A DNA stretch of 64,000 nt from Haliclystus octoradiatus (taxonomy: Eukaryota; Cnidaria; Staurozoa; Stauromedusae; Haliclystidae), in NCBI GenBank assembly GCA_916610825.1, contig OU744447.1, positions 1 through 64,000 on the forward strand. Direction: 5' to 3'. The notes below the pieces were generated by a model. That model did not search any database and was not told the DNA's origin. It saw nothing but the letters and a program-made list of their open reading frames with translations. Every line of letters begins with the position of its first letter. Position 1 is the first letter of the stretch. This document shows positions 36,393 through 47,445 of this stretch, piece after piece. The position numbers and the translations under genes are program-made.

Positions 36393-37380
36393 GTTACCGA
36401 CAGATGAAGACGGCTACCGTGAAAGCCTTAAAACATTGAAAGAATTGTTCGGAAATAAAATCACCGTAAGCTGGGCATATATTGATAGAATAACAATTGG
36501 CCCTCAGATTTCATTAAAAGATCCAACAAAATTAAGGTCATTTTACCATGAAGTGTTCGCATGTTGGTCAGTTTATCAACCATTTCGATGATGTCAATTC
36601 TTCTCCAACATTAAAAACAATAATGTGTCGATTACCACACAAACTACAAGATCGCTGGAAACAACGAGTAGCCAGAATTAGAACAGATCAAAAAGTTCCA
36701 GATTTAAAGTCTTTAGTAGAATTCCTCAAGCACGAATCATTTGCTGCAAACGACGCAGTTTGGGGAGACATTGGGTCTCACAACTCAAAAGCGGAATGAC
36801 ACAAACCAAATTTCAATAGTAGAGTTTATGCAGCTTCAGCGAAAGATATCAATGGTATAATTTGCGAAGAAAATCATTTAAGCTGGCAATGTAAAGCCTT
36901 TCCAGAAAACTCTGATGAGCGACGAGAAAAAGCTCAGGCCAAAGCAAAAGTGTGTTTTAATTGTTTACGTCATAGTCATTTCGTTTCAAACTTTCAATCA
37001 AAACATACTTGTCAGACATGTAAAAAAGGCATCATACAATTTTACGAAAAACTAGAAAGCACTGTCTCAGCATCTGTGAATGTAAATAATGAGAAATGTG
37101 TAATTTCAAATACGTCAGGCACAAAAGGGACCTATCTAAAAGTTGTTGCCGTAGAGATATTTGGCCCAAAAGGCAGCGTAACAGCAAACGCACTGCTAGA
37201 TACGGGGAGCCAAATTTCCTTACTTTCAAATCAGGTAGAAAATTCCATTGGTCTAAAAGGTTCGAAGACAGAAATAGGCCTGACAACGGTATCTAGCATA
37301 AACACGAAAAACAAGACAATGCTAATCAACGAATTAACAATTAAAGGGATAGAACTAGAAACAAGGTTATTATTCCTCAA
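36393..37380 (+). pseudogene. BEL/Pao gag middle, zinc knuckle and protease start (inverted)
   Basis: Several frames on the + strand. A gag segment (LKTLKELFGNKITVSWAYID) is followed by broken frames to about 36790, then a cysteine cluster (CFNCLRHSH, CQTCKK) and an aspartic protease with ALLDTGSQISLLS at about 37190. This is opposite in strand to the rest of the BEL/Pao element on both sides (32936-34590 and 37637-37930). It therefore belongs to the same element but was inverted. Confidence 0.75.
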
Positions 37381-37389
37381 GCATATGTT

Positions 37390-37632
37390 CCTCAAGCAGA
37401 AATTAGATCAACTTCTCGTCAATACGAAAGGCTGGTCAAAGAGTTACAAGTACAACGGGAGCAATCATTAATAGGCAATAATTCTCTTTCAAGTTTTTAT
37501 TCTTTCGTTAACAACAAACTACAAACGAAGCCATCCATACCTCCATTGAAGGGGGATGACGACACATTTACTTCAAATGATTTTACAAAAGCGACTTTAT
37601 TAAATAACTTCATTGCAAACTTCTTCCGGATA
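37390..37632 (+). pseudogene. CR1-type linker between endonuclease and RT (inverted)
   Basis: One frame reads RQYERLVKELQVQREQSL, SSFYSFVNNKL and FTKATLLNNFIANFF, the spacer between endonuclease and RT in CR1-type ORF2. It stops where the minus-strand RT at 36392 would continue. It is joined at its start to BEL/Pao protease, the same host sequence that borders the CR1 tail at 34600. Confidence 0.7.
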
Positions 37633-37636
37633 AATG

Positions 37637-37930
37637 GCTTTGTAAATTTGCCATTTTTACACAGGCTGTAAGAGATGGACGATCATGCACTTGATATTTA
37701 AAGCTTGACATAAAACTGTGATATTGCAATGGTTCACCAGAAAATGTTTCAAGTTTTAAATTTAACCCAACAAGAGTATCACTCATCGCAGTGCTTTGCT
37801 TTGTGAAAATGTTATTTGTAACTTCTCCTGATTCAATCCAATCATCAAAGTCATTTTGTTTAGTAATTTTATATTCCCTTTCATTTTCATTGAAATTTAC
37901 GATAATAGACCTATTAAGCTAAATCGTCAC
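37637..37930 (-). pseudogene. BEL/Pao gag N-terminal fragment (DUF1759-like)
   Basis: The minus strand reads LKLETFSGEPLQYHSFMSSF and VHDRPSL, then LQSHLSG, typical of the BEL/Pao gag domain. It stops at the right breakpoint (about 37636), and the next expected gag block sits at 36393 on the + strand. Frame identified by manual translation. Confidence 0.65.
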
Positions 37931-39570
37931 ATGACTTTTGTTGTGTGTTTACATCCCACGCAGGGTACGAAAACATAAAAATGTACAGAAAAGCCAGTTA
38001 TAATGCCTTATATTTTTCTTCGTTAGTATTCTGTTACTGACAATTTTTACAATTTTTACTGTATCTGGCTGGCATGTGATTTTTCTATTGGTCACCACCG
38101 TTGTTCTGGAAAATCCAACAATAACAGCGACCGACAGAAGGGTTTATCTTGGCATAGACTCCCGCTTAAGAATAAAGCGCTGCTAATATGGGTTACAAAT
38201 ATGAAAAGAGAATTTTCGTAATCCTGTTTTAAATACAACTTCAGATTAGGAAAGGTGTACATAAGTTTGTTTATTATTTTACTTTGAAATAACCATTAAA
38301 TAACCAAACCAATATTGTGTTAACAAACAAGTTTACATTTAATGTTAATTACATTCAAACAAAATATGATAGTGTCATCTACTGAAGTTTATTGTTATGT
38401 GCCATTGCTACTAGATTTCTCAGATAAAAGATAATCCATTCACTGCATTCACCTTGAAGAATGGTACAGGCAGACAAAGTAAGTGCTGTACCCAGCTGAA
38501 TATAAATATTTTCCATAAACCATTTACGATGATCTAAGCTTGCGATACAAGGTACGTCAAATAATGGTAAGCCAGAATTAATTTGAAAGCCAGGGAATTT
38601 CAAGCAGGATAAAACATCAACATTACTAGTAACATCGGGCAAGCAACATTCAAATGTCATAGCTTGTCTGTCAAAATCCAACAACTGATACGATAAACAT
38701 GAGCCAAACACAACATTCCCCATCACTATATTTCTAATGTCTGGATCATCTTGATCAACCAACAAGTAAGAAAATGGTGGTGGCTTATCTAGCTTCTAGA
38801 GTAAAGGCACCTTATGCATGATAGAGTGTTGAGTTATAAGACATTCCGTACTTTTTTGAGGGTCATACGGTTACAAGATACTTGGCCTTTCTTGCGCATC
38901 TGGTCGTTCTTGTCAGTCTTGGCTTTCGCAAAACGAATAGCCACAACAGGAAAAGAAGATTTTGTCTGCGTTCTTGGTATATGCCATTCCTGTGGTCGAC
39001 TTGTACATGAATCATCGCTCGGTATCTCTTTCAAAGCAGTACCATAAAATTCGCCTAGTTGAAACAACAATCCAAGTACGTAATTGCAGAGTCCCCCACT
39101 GCCAGCCTTACAAGAGCACTGAGCTTTATAAATAACCGAAATATCGTCGTTATCAGTGACACATATATATAATGTGGCTCTTCATTCTTTTTCATGCTAT
39201 GGGATAACAATTTGCTCTAACATTGCAATAAATGCCGTCAGGCTTGGCAATGAAAATATCATGAAAGTAACGCTCCTTAATTATAAAACTTGTAATTCTT
39301 CTCTCCTGTGTTTCTTTTTCCTGTATTTGTCAACCAAATTGTCTAAGTAGTTAGAAGAATAGTTGAAGTAATATTTAAACATTTTGAAAACGTATAATCA
39401 GTTGAAAACAAACAAACACAGCAGTTTGTATGAAATTTACAGCAGCAACATTTATTAACTCCTGCCATCACGACGTACGTTTCACAAAGGAAGAGCAAGT
39501 GCGTTTTGCATCAAAACACACGATACAAGTCACGTGACCGAGTGGCAGCGATTTAGCTTAATAGGTCTAT
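37905..39570. mobile_element. candidate TIR element carrying a SWIM-domain gene relic
   Basis: ATAGACCTATTAAGCTAAAT at 37905 and its exact reverse complement ending at 39570 (22 bases identical, including CG). A further 30 or so bases are similar (ACATGAC or ACGTGAC, then a GTGTGTTT-like stretch). The inverted repeats enclose the SWIM gene fragment. No clear target duplication was found. 37930-38378 and 39171-39548 show no other ORF. Confidence 0.5.
38379..39170 (-). pseudogene. SWIM zinc-finger protein gene fragment
   Basis: Reads on the minus strand: a SWIM-like finger (CSCKAGSGGLCNY at about 39105-39070, with Tyr where the last His should be), LGLLFQLGEFYG, then SCTSRPQEWHIPRTQ, a basic stretch, and after a TAG near 38780 PPPFSYLLVDQDDPDIRNIV and FGSCLSYQLLDFDRQAM. 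The order resembles the SWIM-linker-YqaJ-nuclease proteins that are multicopy in several marine invertebrates (recalled, not checked). SWIM fingers also close MULE transposases. No nuclease domain is visible here. Function unknown; it has at least one stop and one frameshift. Confidence 0.5.
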
Positions 39571-39806
39571 AGATCAGCAATATCGCAATAAGCATTCAAT
39601 ACATATAGCTAGCCTAGCTATCTAGGTCTGGCTTTGCGCCAAATCACAACAAACCATTGAAAGAAAGAGAAGAAGAAACATGCTGGTTTTCGTGAGAGCC
39701 GAAAACATTCATATAAAAATTTTTGAACTTGACTAACAATCGCGACCAGGAAACCTTGATTTAGCCTTGGTCCAAATTTATTCCTAGCGTTACTTGAATA
39801 TCGACT
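39171..39806. other. no gene seen
   Basis: AT-rich DNA with short frames only. Contains the right inverted-repeat end at 39549-39570 and, at 39807-39817, the left target duplicate of SINE copy 3. Confidence 0.5.
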
Positions 39807-39817
39807 TTTATCGAGTA

Positions 39818-40140
39818 GTAAAAAGCAATGTAGACGGTGTCGCCCTACCGAAGGTACCCGTACCACTCCTCTATTTCTAGATGAGTGGCTTTTTTCGCTG
39901 AGAGCAATGATTTTAAACGCTCTTTGTTGATCTCAGCCGCGACACTGCAGATCAATTTCAACAGATTTCATGGCAGATAGGTCTCGATTGTCAATGCGCA
40001 ACGATACGCCGCAGCTACTCACAATGCGATTCCCTCTGGACCATTCCATCCGCCATCCTCACATGGTACTCATTTGATATTTCAGATAAAGTCAAGGCTG
40101 AGTCGACCTTAGGGGGATTTGAACCACGGTCGATCAGATA
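39818..40140 (-). mobile_element. tRNA-derived SINE, copy 3, with 11-bp target duplication
   Basis: Flanked by TTTATCGAGTA at 39807-39817 and 40141-40151. The 5' end is truncated within the tRNA-like head, keeping the B box (GGTTCAAATCCC). The body matches the other copies (GTGTCGCGGCTGAGAT region). Confidence 0.88.
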
Positions 40141-40151
40141 TTTATCGAGTA

Positions 40152-40691
40152 CTATATGCATGAACCCAAGATCAACAAATTTGTATCGTACGGATCGACG
40201 AGGAAGCTCTGCTAAGTAACCCCGTTAATTATGAAACGTACAACATCGAATAATGAAATATCCGTGTTGCCTTCTTTAGGGTTTTTAAACTTGAACAGCA
40301 ACGTCCATAAATTGAATGTCACGCTTTCTTATGTCTTTATATATATATATATATATATCTGATAACATCACTCATCCTAGATGGTTTTCAGGAGGGTTCT
40401 CCATAACAGAAATAAAATTTAAAAGTGCTTCATTCTTCATAAAGCCTTGGCGGTACAGGTTTACATTATCTATCATACATCTGAGCTGGAGTATCTCACG
40501 TCCATTGCTATTGCATCCCTTGACACTTTATTTATCATTTTCCGGTTTTACAATAAGAATTGGCAAATAAATGATGGAAATAATAATACTAACCGTCTAC
40601 AAGAATCCGTGAACCTCCGATAACAAATACTGCACTTTATGGTTCAACAATGTCGATAGTAGTAGTAGTAGTAGTAGTATAGACAGTCACA
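40152..40691. other. no gene; short microsatellites
   Basis: Contains (AT)n at about 40339-40358 and (TAG)n at 40657-40679. No supported coding region. Confidence 0.6.
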
Positions 40692-40937
40692 TTATAGGAA
40701 TTTGCCGTCCCTCACACACCTTACATATTTGCTACACAAAGAACGCCACAAAACACGGTCAGACATAGCTGACAAAGAAACTTGTAAATAACACAATTCA
40801 CGATACAAAACATTATGAAAAGATATTACTCTCCCATAGCCACGTCGAAGCATCTCCTTCGGTTGCCAGTAAAGGATGTCATGCAGCGGTTGAGGGGCAT
40901 ACGTCTTTGATCGTTCGATGTGACCTAAAAAAGACAT
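40692..40937 (-). pseudogene. RTE-like RT C-terminal fragment
   Basis: An 81-codon segment with FLGHIERSKTYAPQPLHDIL, RRGYGRVISFHNVLYRE and MSDRVLWRSL. This follows the usual C-terminal pattern of non-LTR RTs of RTE style (GHV.R, P..L..W.P, RR.GR, DR..W). A diverged relative is at 54995-55345. It is cut on the right by a Gypsy fragment. Confidence 0.4.
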
Positions 40938-41444
40938 CTGACGTTGTTGAGCGTACGCGCTGGAGATGAGTACAATCGTCGTGGCGACCTTGCTATATCT
41001 GATGTGGAAAACGTAGACAAAGTTGTTGATGACATCTTAATCAGAGAACAATCATTTACTGCTCATATTAAACAATCAATTACGCTACTACTACGCTGTC
41101 GTGAACACGGCATTACGCTAAATCCTGCTAAATTTAATTTCGCACAGCAAGAGGTCAAATTCGTCGGTCATCTTGTGGGTATACATGGTATTAAAGTCGA
41201 TCCTGTAAAAATCAAGGCAATTGCTGAATTTTCTAGTCCACGCAATCTAACTGATCTACGGTCGTTTCTAGGACTTGCTAACCAGTTCGGTGATTTTACG
41301 AGTTGTCTTTCAGCGGCAGCTCAACCTCTACGAAGTCTACTGAAAAAGGTTACGCCTTTAATTGAACATCCGAACATGAACTAGCTAGCTGGAAGTATTG
41401 TCATCTCCACCAATATTACAACCATTTCAATCAGATCTACCCAT

Positions 41445-41661
41445 TGTTGTATTCCTATATATTAGACTATATTATTACAATGCCAATATCTTAGCTATAT
41501 AATAATCTTACTTCTAACATTACCTCAGTTGTTGTTGGAGTCACCTCATGAAGCTAGTCACTTGTAACGGTTTACTTTACATTATATATATTATACATTA
41601 TTGAGTGTTATCTTTGTGTTGTCTTCACTTACGTTGCACGACACATTATACCCTTACAACA
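41445..41661 (+). repeat. 5' LTR of gag-only element
   Basis: TGTTGTATTCC to CTTACAACA, 217 bp. Confidence 0.9.
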
Positions 41662-41751
41662 TGGCGCAGTGATTTGTTTACCTTTCACGGAGATCAACCG
41701 GCCGTTATAAGTATAAGTATATTTTTTTTTTTTACGTCGTCAAATTTCAAG

Positions 41752-42756
41752 ATGGCAAATATTATACTAGCAAAATTTTTTCGCACAAGTTATCAAGGCA
41801 ATTTAGATAGAGCATTGCATCGTTTAGAAGCTGCTATATCGTTCTTCGACCAAATTGATGTCGTACAACGTAAACTATCGGATTTAACCGCCTCTGAAAA
41901 CGCTTGTGAACAAGCAAAAACTATATTACAACATTTTACTGATGTGCACATTTCTGTCGTCACTCTTGAGCCAGCTAAACCAGGAGACCCAATGGAATAC
42001 ATTTTTAATACTTTTGAAAATCGTTTACTCGTTGGAGAATGTGGCATTTTAACAAGACGTAATTTTATTTCACAAAGGCCAACATCTGATTATTTGACCA
42101 GCACGTCCTCGACAACGCCTTTAAAAAAATCAGCAGCAACAACTCCATCTTCAATATCCAAACATTGTGATGATTTTACAGACTTTATACAATTTAAATC
42201 AATATGGGCTAACTATTGCAAACTTGTCGACATTTATTCTCAACCAAATGAGTGTCACATTGCCAAGTTTTGGAGCGTTTGTTCTCCAGAATTCATCCAA
42301 ATGGCACAAGGTATTTTACTATTTAATTGCACCAAGCCAAAGCCAATAGCTGATGAAAACATTCCTTCCAATTTGGAACATATTCGACCTACATTTCACG
42401 GCGAAACTATGGAGAAATCGCCATTTTTACAGCGTAAACATCCAAGTTTACAAGCGGAAAAAGCAGAGCCAGTTAATGACTTCACGCTGATTCACGCTAA
42501 CAATAACAACAAAAGCATTGACTTCACAGCCTCGTCTGTACTCAGCAGCACGCAGAAAGTACATTCATCAAATATCATTTATGAAAATTCGTTCCGATGT
42601 CAACAAATTATTTATGCTTATATTTTCCACCATGGCCTTCAATGCCTCACAGAAAATTCATTATTTACTTTTAACAAAACTTGCCACTATTCCTACGTGC
42701 GCCCATTAGTGATCAACAATGCCAACATTTCAAAGATTGGTATTGGAATTACCTGA
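41752..42756 (+). CDS. Gag-like protein of non-autonomous LTR element
   Basis: 334 codons from the ATG at 41752 (an upstream in-frame reading through the LTR exists but is unlikely to be the start). The N-terminal 130 residues are helical (DRALHRLEAAISFFDQIDVV, LSDLTASENACEQAK). A Ser/Thr-rich linker follows (TSTSSTTPLKKSAATTPSS), then CDDFTDFIQFKSIWANYCKL and a poorly conserved C-terminus. There is no zinc knuckle, protease or RT. Position after a primer-binding site and sole-ORF status argue for a structural protein that helps package its own RNA with borrowed enzymes. I do not recognise the family. 42757-43486 is very AT-rich without a credible ORF. Confidence 0.6.
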   Translation: MANIILAKFFRTSYQGNLDRALHRLEAAISFFDQIDVVQRKLSDLTASENACEQAKTILQHFTDVHISVVTLEPAKPGDPMEYIFNTFENRLLVGECGILTRRNFISQRPTSDYLTSTSSTTPLKKSAATTPSSISKHCDDFTDFIQFKSIWANYCKLVDIYSQPNECHIAKFWSVCSPEFIQMAQGILLFNCTKPKPIADENIPSNLEHIRPTFHGETMEKSPFLQRKHPSLQAEKAEPVNDFTLIHANNNNKSIDFTASSVLSSTQKVHSSNIIYENSFRCQQIIYAYIFHHGLQCLTENSLFTFNKTCHYSYVRPLVINNANISKIGIGIT

Positions 42757-43486
42757 ATTATTGGACGGCAATTAATAGCCGATTTATCATTTTACAACAT
42801 CAATACTTTCCCATCCTAAAATTATTTCGACTTATCGTAATTTTAACAAATCGATACACATTTAACATAAGCTATTTTATTTCACATTAGCTATATATAT
42901 TTTTTTCAAGATTACTTTTCATCATAAATTTAGATTTATTTAAAACTTTTTAACATAATATTATTATTTTTTTCATATCGCAAAATACTTCGTCGGTCTT
43001 TGAAATTGACAATGCGAAATAATATTACATTTTGTATACTAATTTTATCCAAGCAATAATTTACATTTATACATACATTTCAATTTAGCTTATACCTACT
43101 ATCGTTTTATTATCCTTTTGATATTTACAATGAAATTATATAATTTTTATTTTTTTACATTAGATTTCACATTGTCAGTACTATATTTCAAGCATCATAT
43201 ATTCAATATTTTTATATTTACATCATTACAATTAAATTCACATTTATTCTTCATTCCAAAACATTATAAACATATTTTTATATTTCTCATTTCTCTGCAT
43301 TACTGTATTTTTCATTTTTCAGCATTGAGCTCTACATTTTTGATTCATTTATTTTAAAATTCCACAATATACATTTACAACACTTTTATTAACGTTTTTC
43401 AATTTAGCTCATTTCATTAATATTACAGTAATTAGCTTTCTCCTAATTATTTCATTATTAATTCAATCGCTCCCAAAAAAGGGAGA

Positions 43487-43703
43487 TGTTGTATTCCTAT
43501 ATATTAGACTATATTATTACAATGCCAATATCTTAGCTATATAATAATCTTACTTCTAACATTACCTCAGTTGTTGTTGGAGTCACCTCATGAAGCTAGT
43601 CACTTGTAACGGTTTACTTTACATTATATATATTATACATTATTGAGTGTTATCTTTGTGTTGTCTTCACTTACGTTGCACGACACATTATACGCTTACA
43701 ACA
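43487..43703 (+). repeat. 3' LTR of gag-only element
   Basis: 217 bp, one difference from the 5' LTR by eye. Confidence 0.9.
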
Positions 43704-45917
43704 CCCATCATTTTACATACTGATGCATCTCGCTTGCATGGACTAGGGTTTGCTCTTTTACAACAACACCAAATGGCCGCTCACATCTCGTTCAAGCTGG
43801 TTCCAGGTTTATTAATGAAACTGAATCTCGATATGCGACCATTGAACTAGAAATGCTTGCTATTGTTTGGGCTATATTGAAATGCAGACATTACTTACTT
43901 GGTCAGCCTAATTTCATGATCTACACTGACCAGAAACCGCTAATTCCAATGCTAAATGATTATACACTAGATCAAATTGATAATTCTCGTTTACAGCGTC
44001 TCAGAGAAAAGCTTATGCCATACACTTTTACTGCTGAATGGAAACAAGGAAAGAATCATTGTTTACCAGACGCTTTATCGCGGGCCCCTGTGGATGGTCC
44101 GCCACACATAGATGATCCGACTAACCCACTTTACAACCATCCAACTGTGAATTTCATTACTGGATCTCTCAATTCGCCTGAAGAAGCATTATCATCACAC
44201 CATCTTACAGATCCGTTGCTGGACACATTGAAAACTGCCGCCAATGCTGATGTAGAATATTGCGAACTTCGTACCTTCGTTAGTGATGGCTTTCCATCAT
44301 ACAGAAATAATCTACCAACCTTTTTACGTTCGTACTGGGGTTTAAAGGATAATCTATCTCATGATTCAGGATTAATCCTTTTGAATAGTCATCGTATTAT
44401 TACACCGAAGACGCAAAGGAAATATTTATTACAGCAACTCCACGCATCCCATCAAGGAATCGAACGAACAAAAAGGCGTGCACGGCAGATCGTATACTGG
44501 CCAGGTATTAACTCAGATATAACAAACACTGTTACGGCTTGTCATGCTTGTCAAGAACGTCAAGCATCCTTACCAAATGAGCCCCTTGTGGTTGAACAAA
44601 CCCCATCCCTCCCATTTGAGGACTGTTCAGCTGACCTATTTAGCCACGCTGGCCATTCTTACTTAGTCTACATTGACCGTCTTTCGGGGTGGCCAACTGT
44701 CACTGCTTGGTACAATCGTGATCCAACAGCAAATGATGTAATTCGACAACTCCGACAGAGATTTGTCGATACCGGAGTTCCGCTACGACTCCGTTCTGAC
44801 GGCGGTCCACAATTTAGTGCTAAAGCCTTTATTGATTTTTTAAAAAGGTGGAACGTCATTCATGCACCATCTACTCCAGAAAATCCACAATCAAATGGTC
44901 TCGCTGAATCTGGTGTAAAAAGTATGAAGGCTCTCATTGTAAAAGCAACCAAAAACGGCCAACTTGAGGATGACACATACCTTTCAGGGCTCTTAGAATA
45001 CCGTACCACCCCACGCAACAACGGCTTATCTCCATCTCAAGTTTTGTATGGTCATCCACTTCGTTCTATGGTTCCTGCACACCGTAACACCTTTAAACAA
45101 GAATGGCAGCGATCATTTAAAGACGCCGAGCAAGAGTCAAACCTCATCCAAGAGAAGGCCAAAAAATACTTCGATCAGAAAGCTCACACTTTACCCAAAC
45201 TTAAAATTGGGCATGTCAGTCTATATACAGGACTCTAAGTCAAAACGTTGGAGTCGTTCTGGTGTAATCGTCACAGTTGGTCGCTATCGTGATTATTATG
45301 TTAAATTAGCAAATGGAAGAGTCCTTTGGCGAAACCGTCGGTTACTACGCCCTCTACCGTCGACTACTCTCAACGACGAACCGGTAACAAATACTGCAGT
45401 TACTTTGGATACAACACAAGACTCTACAGCTTCAGGACGACCAACCCGTAACATTAAACCACCAAACTATTATGGATTCACTTAATTTACGTTCTAAACC
45501 ACTCCATCAGATTCAAAACGATTTAAACTATTTAACCAATACCTACTACTCACCATGGTTCTTACAATTTATTATTACAATATTATGGCCACTTCGCAAT
45601 CATTACGTCTAACATCTGGTTATAACAAATAGTCTATTACATATGCAGTGATTGACTTTAACATCAATATTTATCATGGTATACATAGCTATTAGGAATG
45701 TTAATTTAACACCTATTGCAGCACTGATAGTTAATTTTATTTTAAACCATATGCGATATCATTTCAACTTAATCCTTATGTCCTTATTATCTGCAATACA
45801 GAAGCTCATACATCATGTAACTAATTACTCTAATTTTTAGCATTTCATAACATAGTATACACTTATATGATTCTATTACTCAGTCCTGTTCATATAATTC
45901 TCAGAACTTGGGGGAGA

Positions 45918-45988
45918 TGTAGTAATCATATAGTATGACGTCATTGTCACATGACAATGACACGTAGACATATACAAGAGTATTCTTC
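45918..45988 (+). repeat. partial 3' LTR of truncated Gypsy
   Basis: Begins TGTAGTAATC after the polypurine tract. Contains arms CATTGTCA and TGACAATG two bases apart. Cut after about 70 bases by the (TATG)n tail of a CR1-type fragment. Confidence 0.55.
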
Positions 45989-46385
45989 TTGTATGTATGT
46001 ATGTATGTATGCATTTTGTAGCACAATGGCTAACAGGCAAATAAACAAAGGAGGATATTTCTAAATGTATCCTCACTTACATGTGACCTTTAAAAAAAAG
46101 TATATATGTATAAAGAAAACTATGTTATCAGAAATAATTAACAGGCAAAGGAAAAGTTACAGAACTGTGATAAATTAACGTGATTAAGTTTAAATTTGAA
46201 TGTTTGTAATGAACTAGACGATATAACTTCTTCAGGAAGAGAGTTCCATGGCTTGATTATTCTATTTGCAAAGTAATGTTTGCAACAGTCATAGTTAAAT
46301 GATTTAGTTGGGTACAGCGTCATGATCGAGATATATAAAATATCACTCGCTATCACTGAGTATTGATTTGTCTCATCCTGCATTG
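45989..46385 (-). mobile_element. CR1-type element 3' fragment
   Basis: The minus strand encodes an RT C-terminal block (YFANRIIKPWNSLPEEVI, 46138-46383), then a 3' UTR and a (CATA)n tail (about 45990-46010 as TATG on +). The UTR stretch TGTAGCACAATGG...CAAAGGAGGATAT recurs at 57657, so both are the same family. 5'-truncated. Confidence 0.7.
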
Positions 46386-46654
46386 TTGATTATTACACAC
46401 CCCGAAAGTGGGAGGGTTGAGAGCAATTTATAATAATTAGAAATTGACAATATAACTGATAATTGATAATATGACAATAAACGATCGAATTATAAACTTT
46501 GAAAATGATTGAAGCAAGTTTGTTTACATTTTTAGTGTTTTATTCATCAACCAGCGCTCGATGAAATTTCACATGATGCAAAGGTGCGTTGTGATTGGGC
46601 ACACCATATTTTTGGTTTCTCGCACATTTTTCAACCTTTACTTTTATTCATAGA
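46386..46654. other. no gene seen
   Basis: AT-rich spacer between a CR1 fragment and a long inverted repeat. Nothing recognisable. Confidence 0.5.
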
Positions 46655-47417
46655 CTTATTAGAACATCTAGACCGCTAACTTCTGACGTCATCTATTAAC
46701 AAGCCCTAAAATCGAATGTCCGCCAAAATTTCTCGAAATTTCGAAAAACGCAAAGAATATCCGCCATGTTGGCCTCACCAGGGTTTCAAAAGTCCATTAA
46801 AGGAAACTGGCAAATGGAGTGAAGGTAAAAAGCTATCGTGCGCGCAATTGAATACCGATCGTCATCAAATTTCAATAAATTGAAGATCATAGATTTTGCT
46901 AGACAATAGACGTGTTCAATCCGATTGGGGACATGATTAGCAGCTACATAAATGAATTGACGGGTATTTTTTAGCTGAACATACAATTTTTGTAACATTT
47001 AAATAGATTATTACACTTTAATTTGTATGAATATAATCATGCTATCATGATTATCTATTGATTTACATACTTTGAAATATGTTTACATCATTAATTGAAT
47101 TTTAAATATATTTTCCAACAATATCTCTGAAAGTAGTTCGTTCTACTTTTTCGCTAATCTCTCGGTTACCAATCGGATTGAACACGTCCATTGTTTAGCA
47201 AAATCTATGATCTTCAACTTATTGAAGTTTGATGACGGTCGGTATTCAATTGCGCTCACAATAGCTTATTACCCTCACTCCATTTGTCTATTTACTGATA
47301 TTTTAAATGACGTTTTGAAAATATGGTGAGGCCAACATGGCGGATTTCGTTTTTTCGATGGTTTTCGAGCGGACACTGTGACGTCAGAAGTTAGCGGTGC
47401 AGATGGTTTTATTAGAC
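46655..47417. repeat. long imperfect inverted repeat (foldback element)
   Basis: Arms of about 290 bp (46655-46945 and 47130-47417) around a spacer of about 185 bp. Shared blocks include GCTAACTTCTGACGTCA, CCGCCATGTTGGCCTCACCA, AGATCATAGATTTTGCTA and GTGTTCAATCCGATTGG. No coding potential and no clear target duplication. Probably a non-autonomous foldback or DNA transposon. Confidence 0.75.
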
Positions 47418-47445
47418 CCTCACTAGAGCGCAGCGCAGAAATGAG

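Larger units (their letters stand above)
41445..43703 (+). mobile_element. young gag-only LTR retrotransposon, CCCAT target duplication
   Basis: 2259 bp. LTRs 41445-41661 and 43487-43703 are each 217 bp and differ at a single base by eye (CCCTTAC versus CGCTTAC). A primer-binding-site-like TGGCGCAGTG follows the 5' LTR, and a polypurine tract (AAAAAAGGGAGA) precedes the 3' LTR. CCCAT flanks both sides (41440-41444, 43704-43708). The internal part has one ORF and no pol. Non-autonomous and recently inserted. Confidence 0.9.
40944..45485 (+). pseudogene. pol of truncated Gypsy: RT, RNase H, integrase
   Basis: RT fragment with VVDDILI (palm box, Val for the usual Tyr) and VGHLVGIHGIKVDPVKI (40944-41384). 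A frameshift and the insertion at 41445 follow. RNase H resumes at 43704 (ILHTDASRLHGLGFALLQQH). From 43853 come TDQKPLIPML, the integrase zinc-binding region (HASHQG, CHACQ), the core (YLVYIDRLSGWP, RSDGGPQFSAKAF, NPQSNGLAESG) and a C-terminal chromodomain-like or SH3-like tail (RWSRSGVIVTVGRYRDYYV) to 45485. Frameshifts lie near 43850 and 45215. The left and right parts of RNase H are in register once one insertion and one CCCAT copy are discounted. Different family from the 20-kb Gypsy. Confidence 0.85.
40944..45988 (+). mobile_element. truncated Gypsy element with a nested LTR insertion
   Basis: Starts inside RT (no gag, protease or 5' LTR), runs through RNase H, integrase and the pol end at 45485, and reaches a polypurine tract (CTTGGGGGAGA) and a 3' LTR start at 45918. 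RNase H is split at 41444/41445 by the gag-only element; the CCCAT duplication marks the site. Confidence 0.85.

Noticed and set aside
34604..37632. Twin-priming inversion during CR1 insertion
   Set aside because: Twin priming leaves the two CR1 parts adjacent; here about 1 kb of BEL/Pao gag-protease lies between them and is itself inverted.
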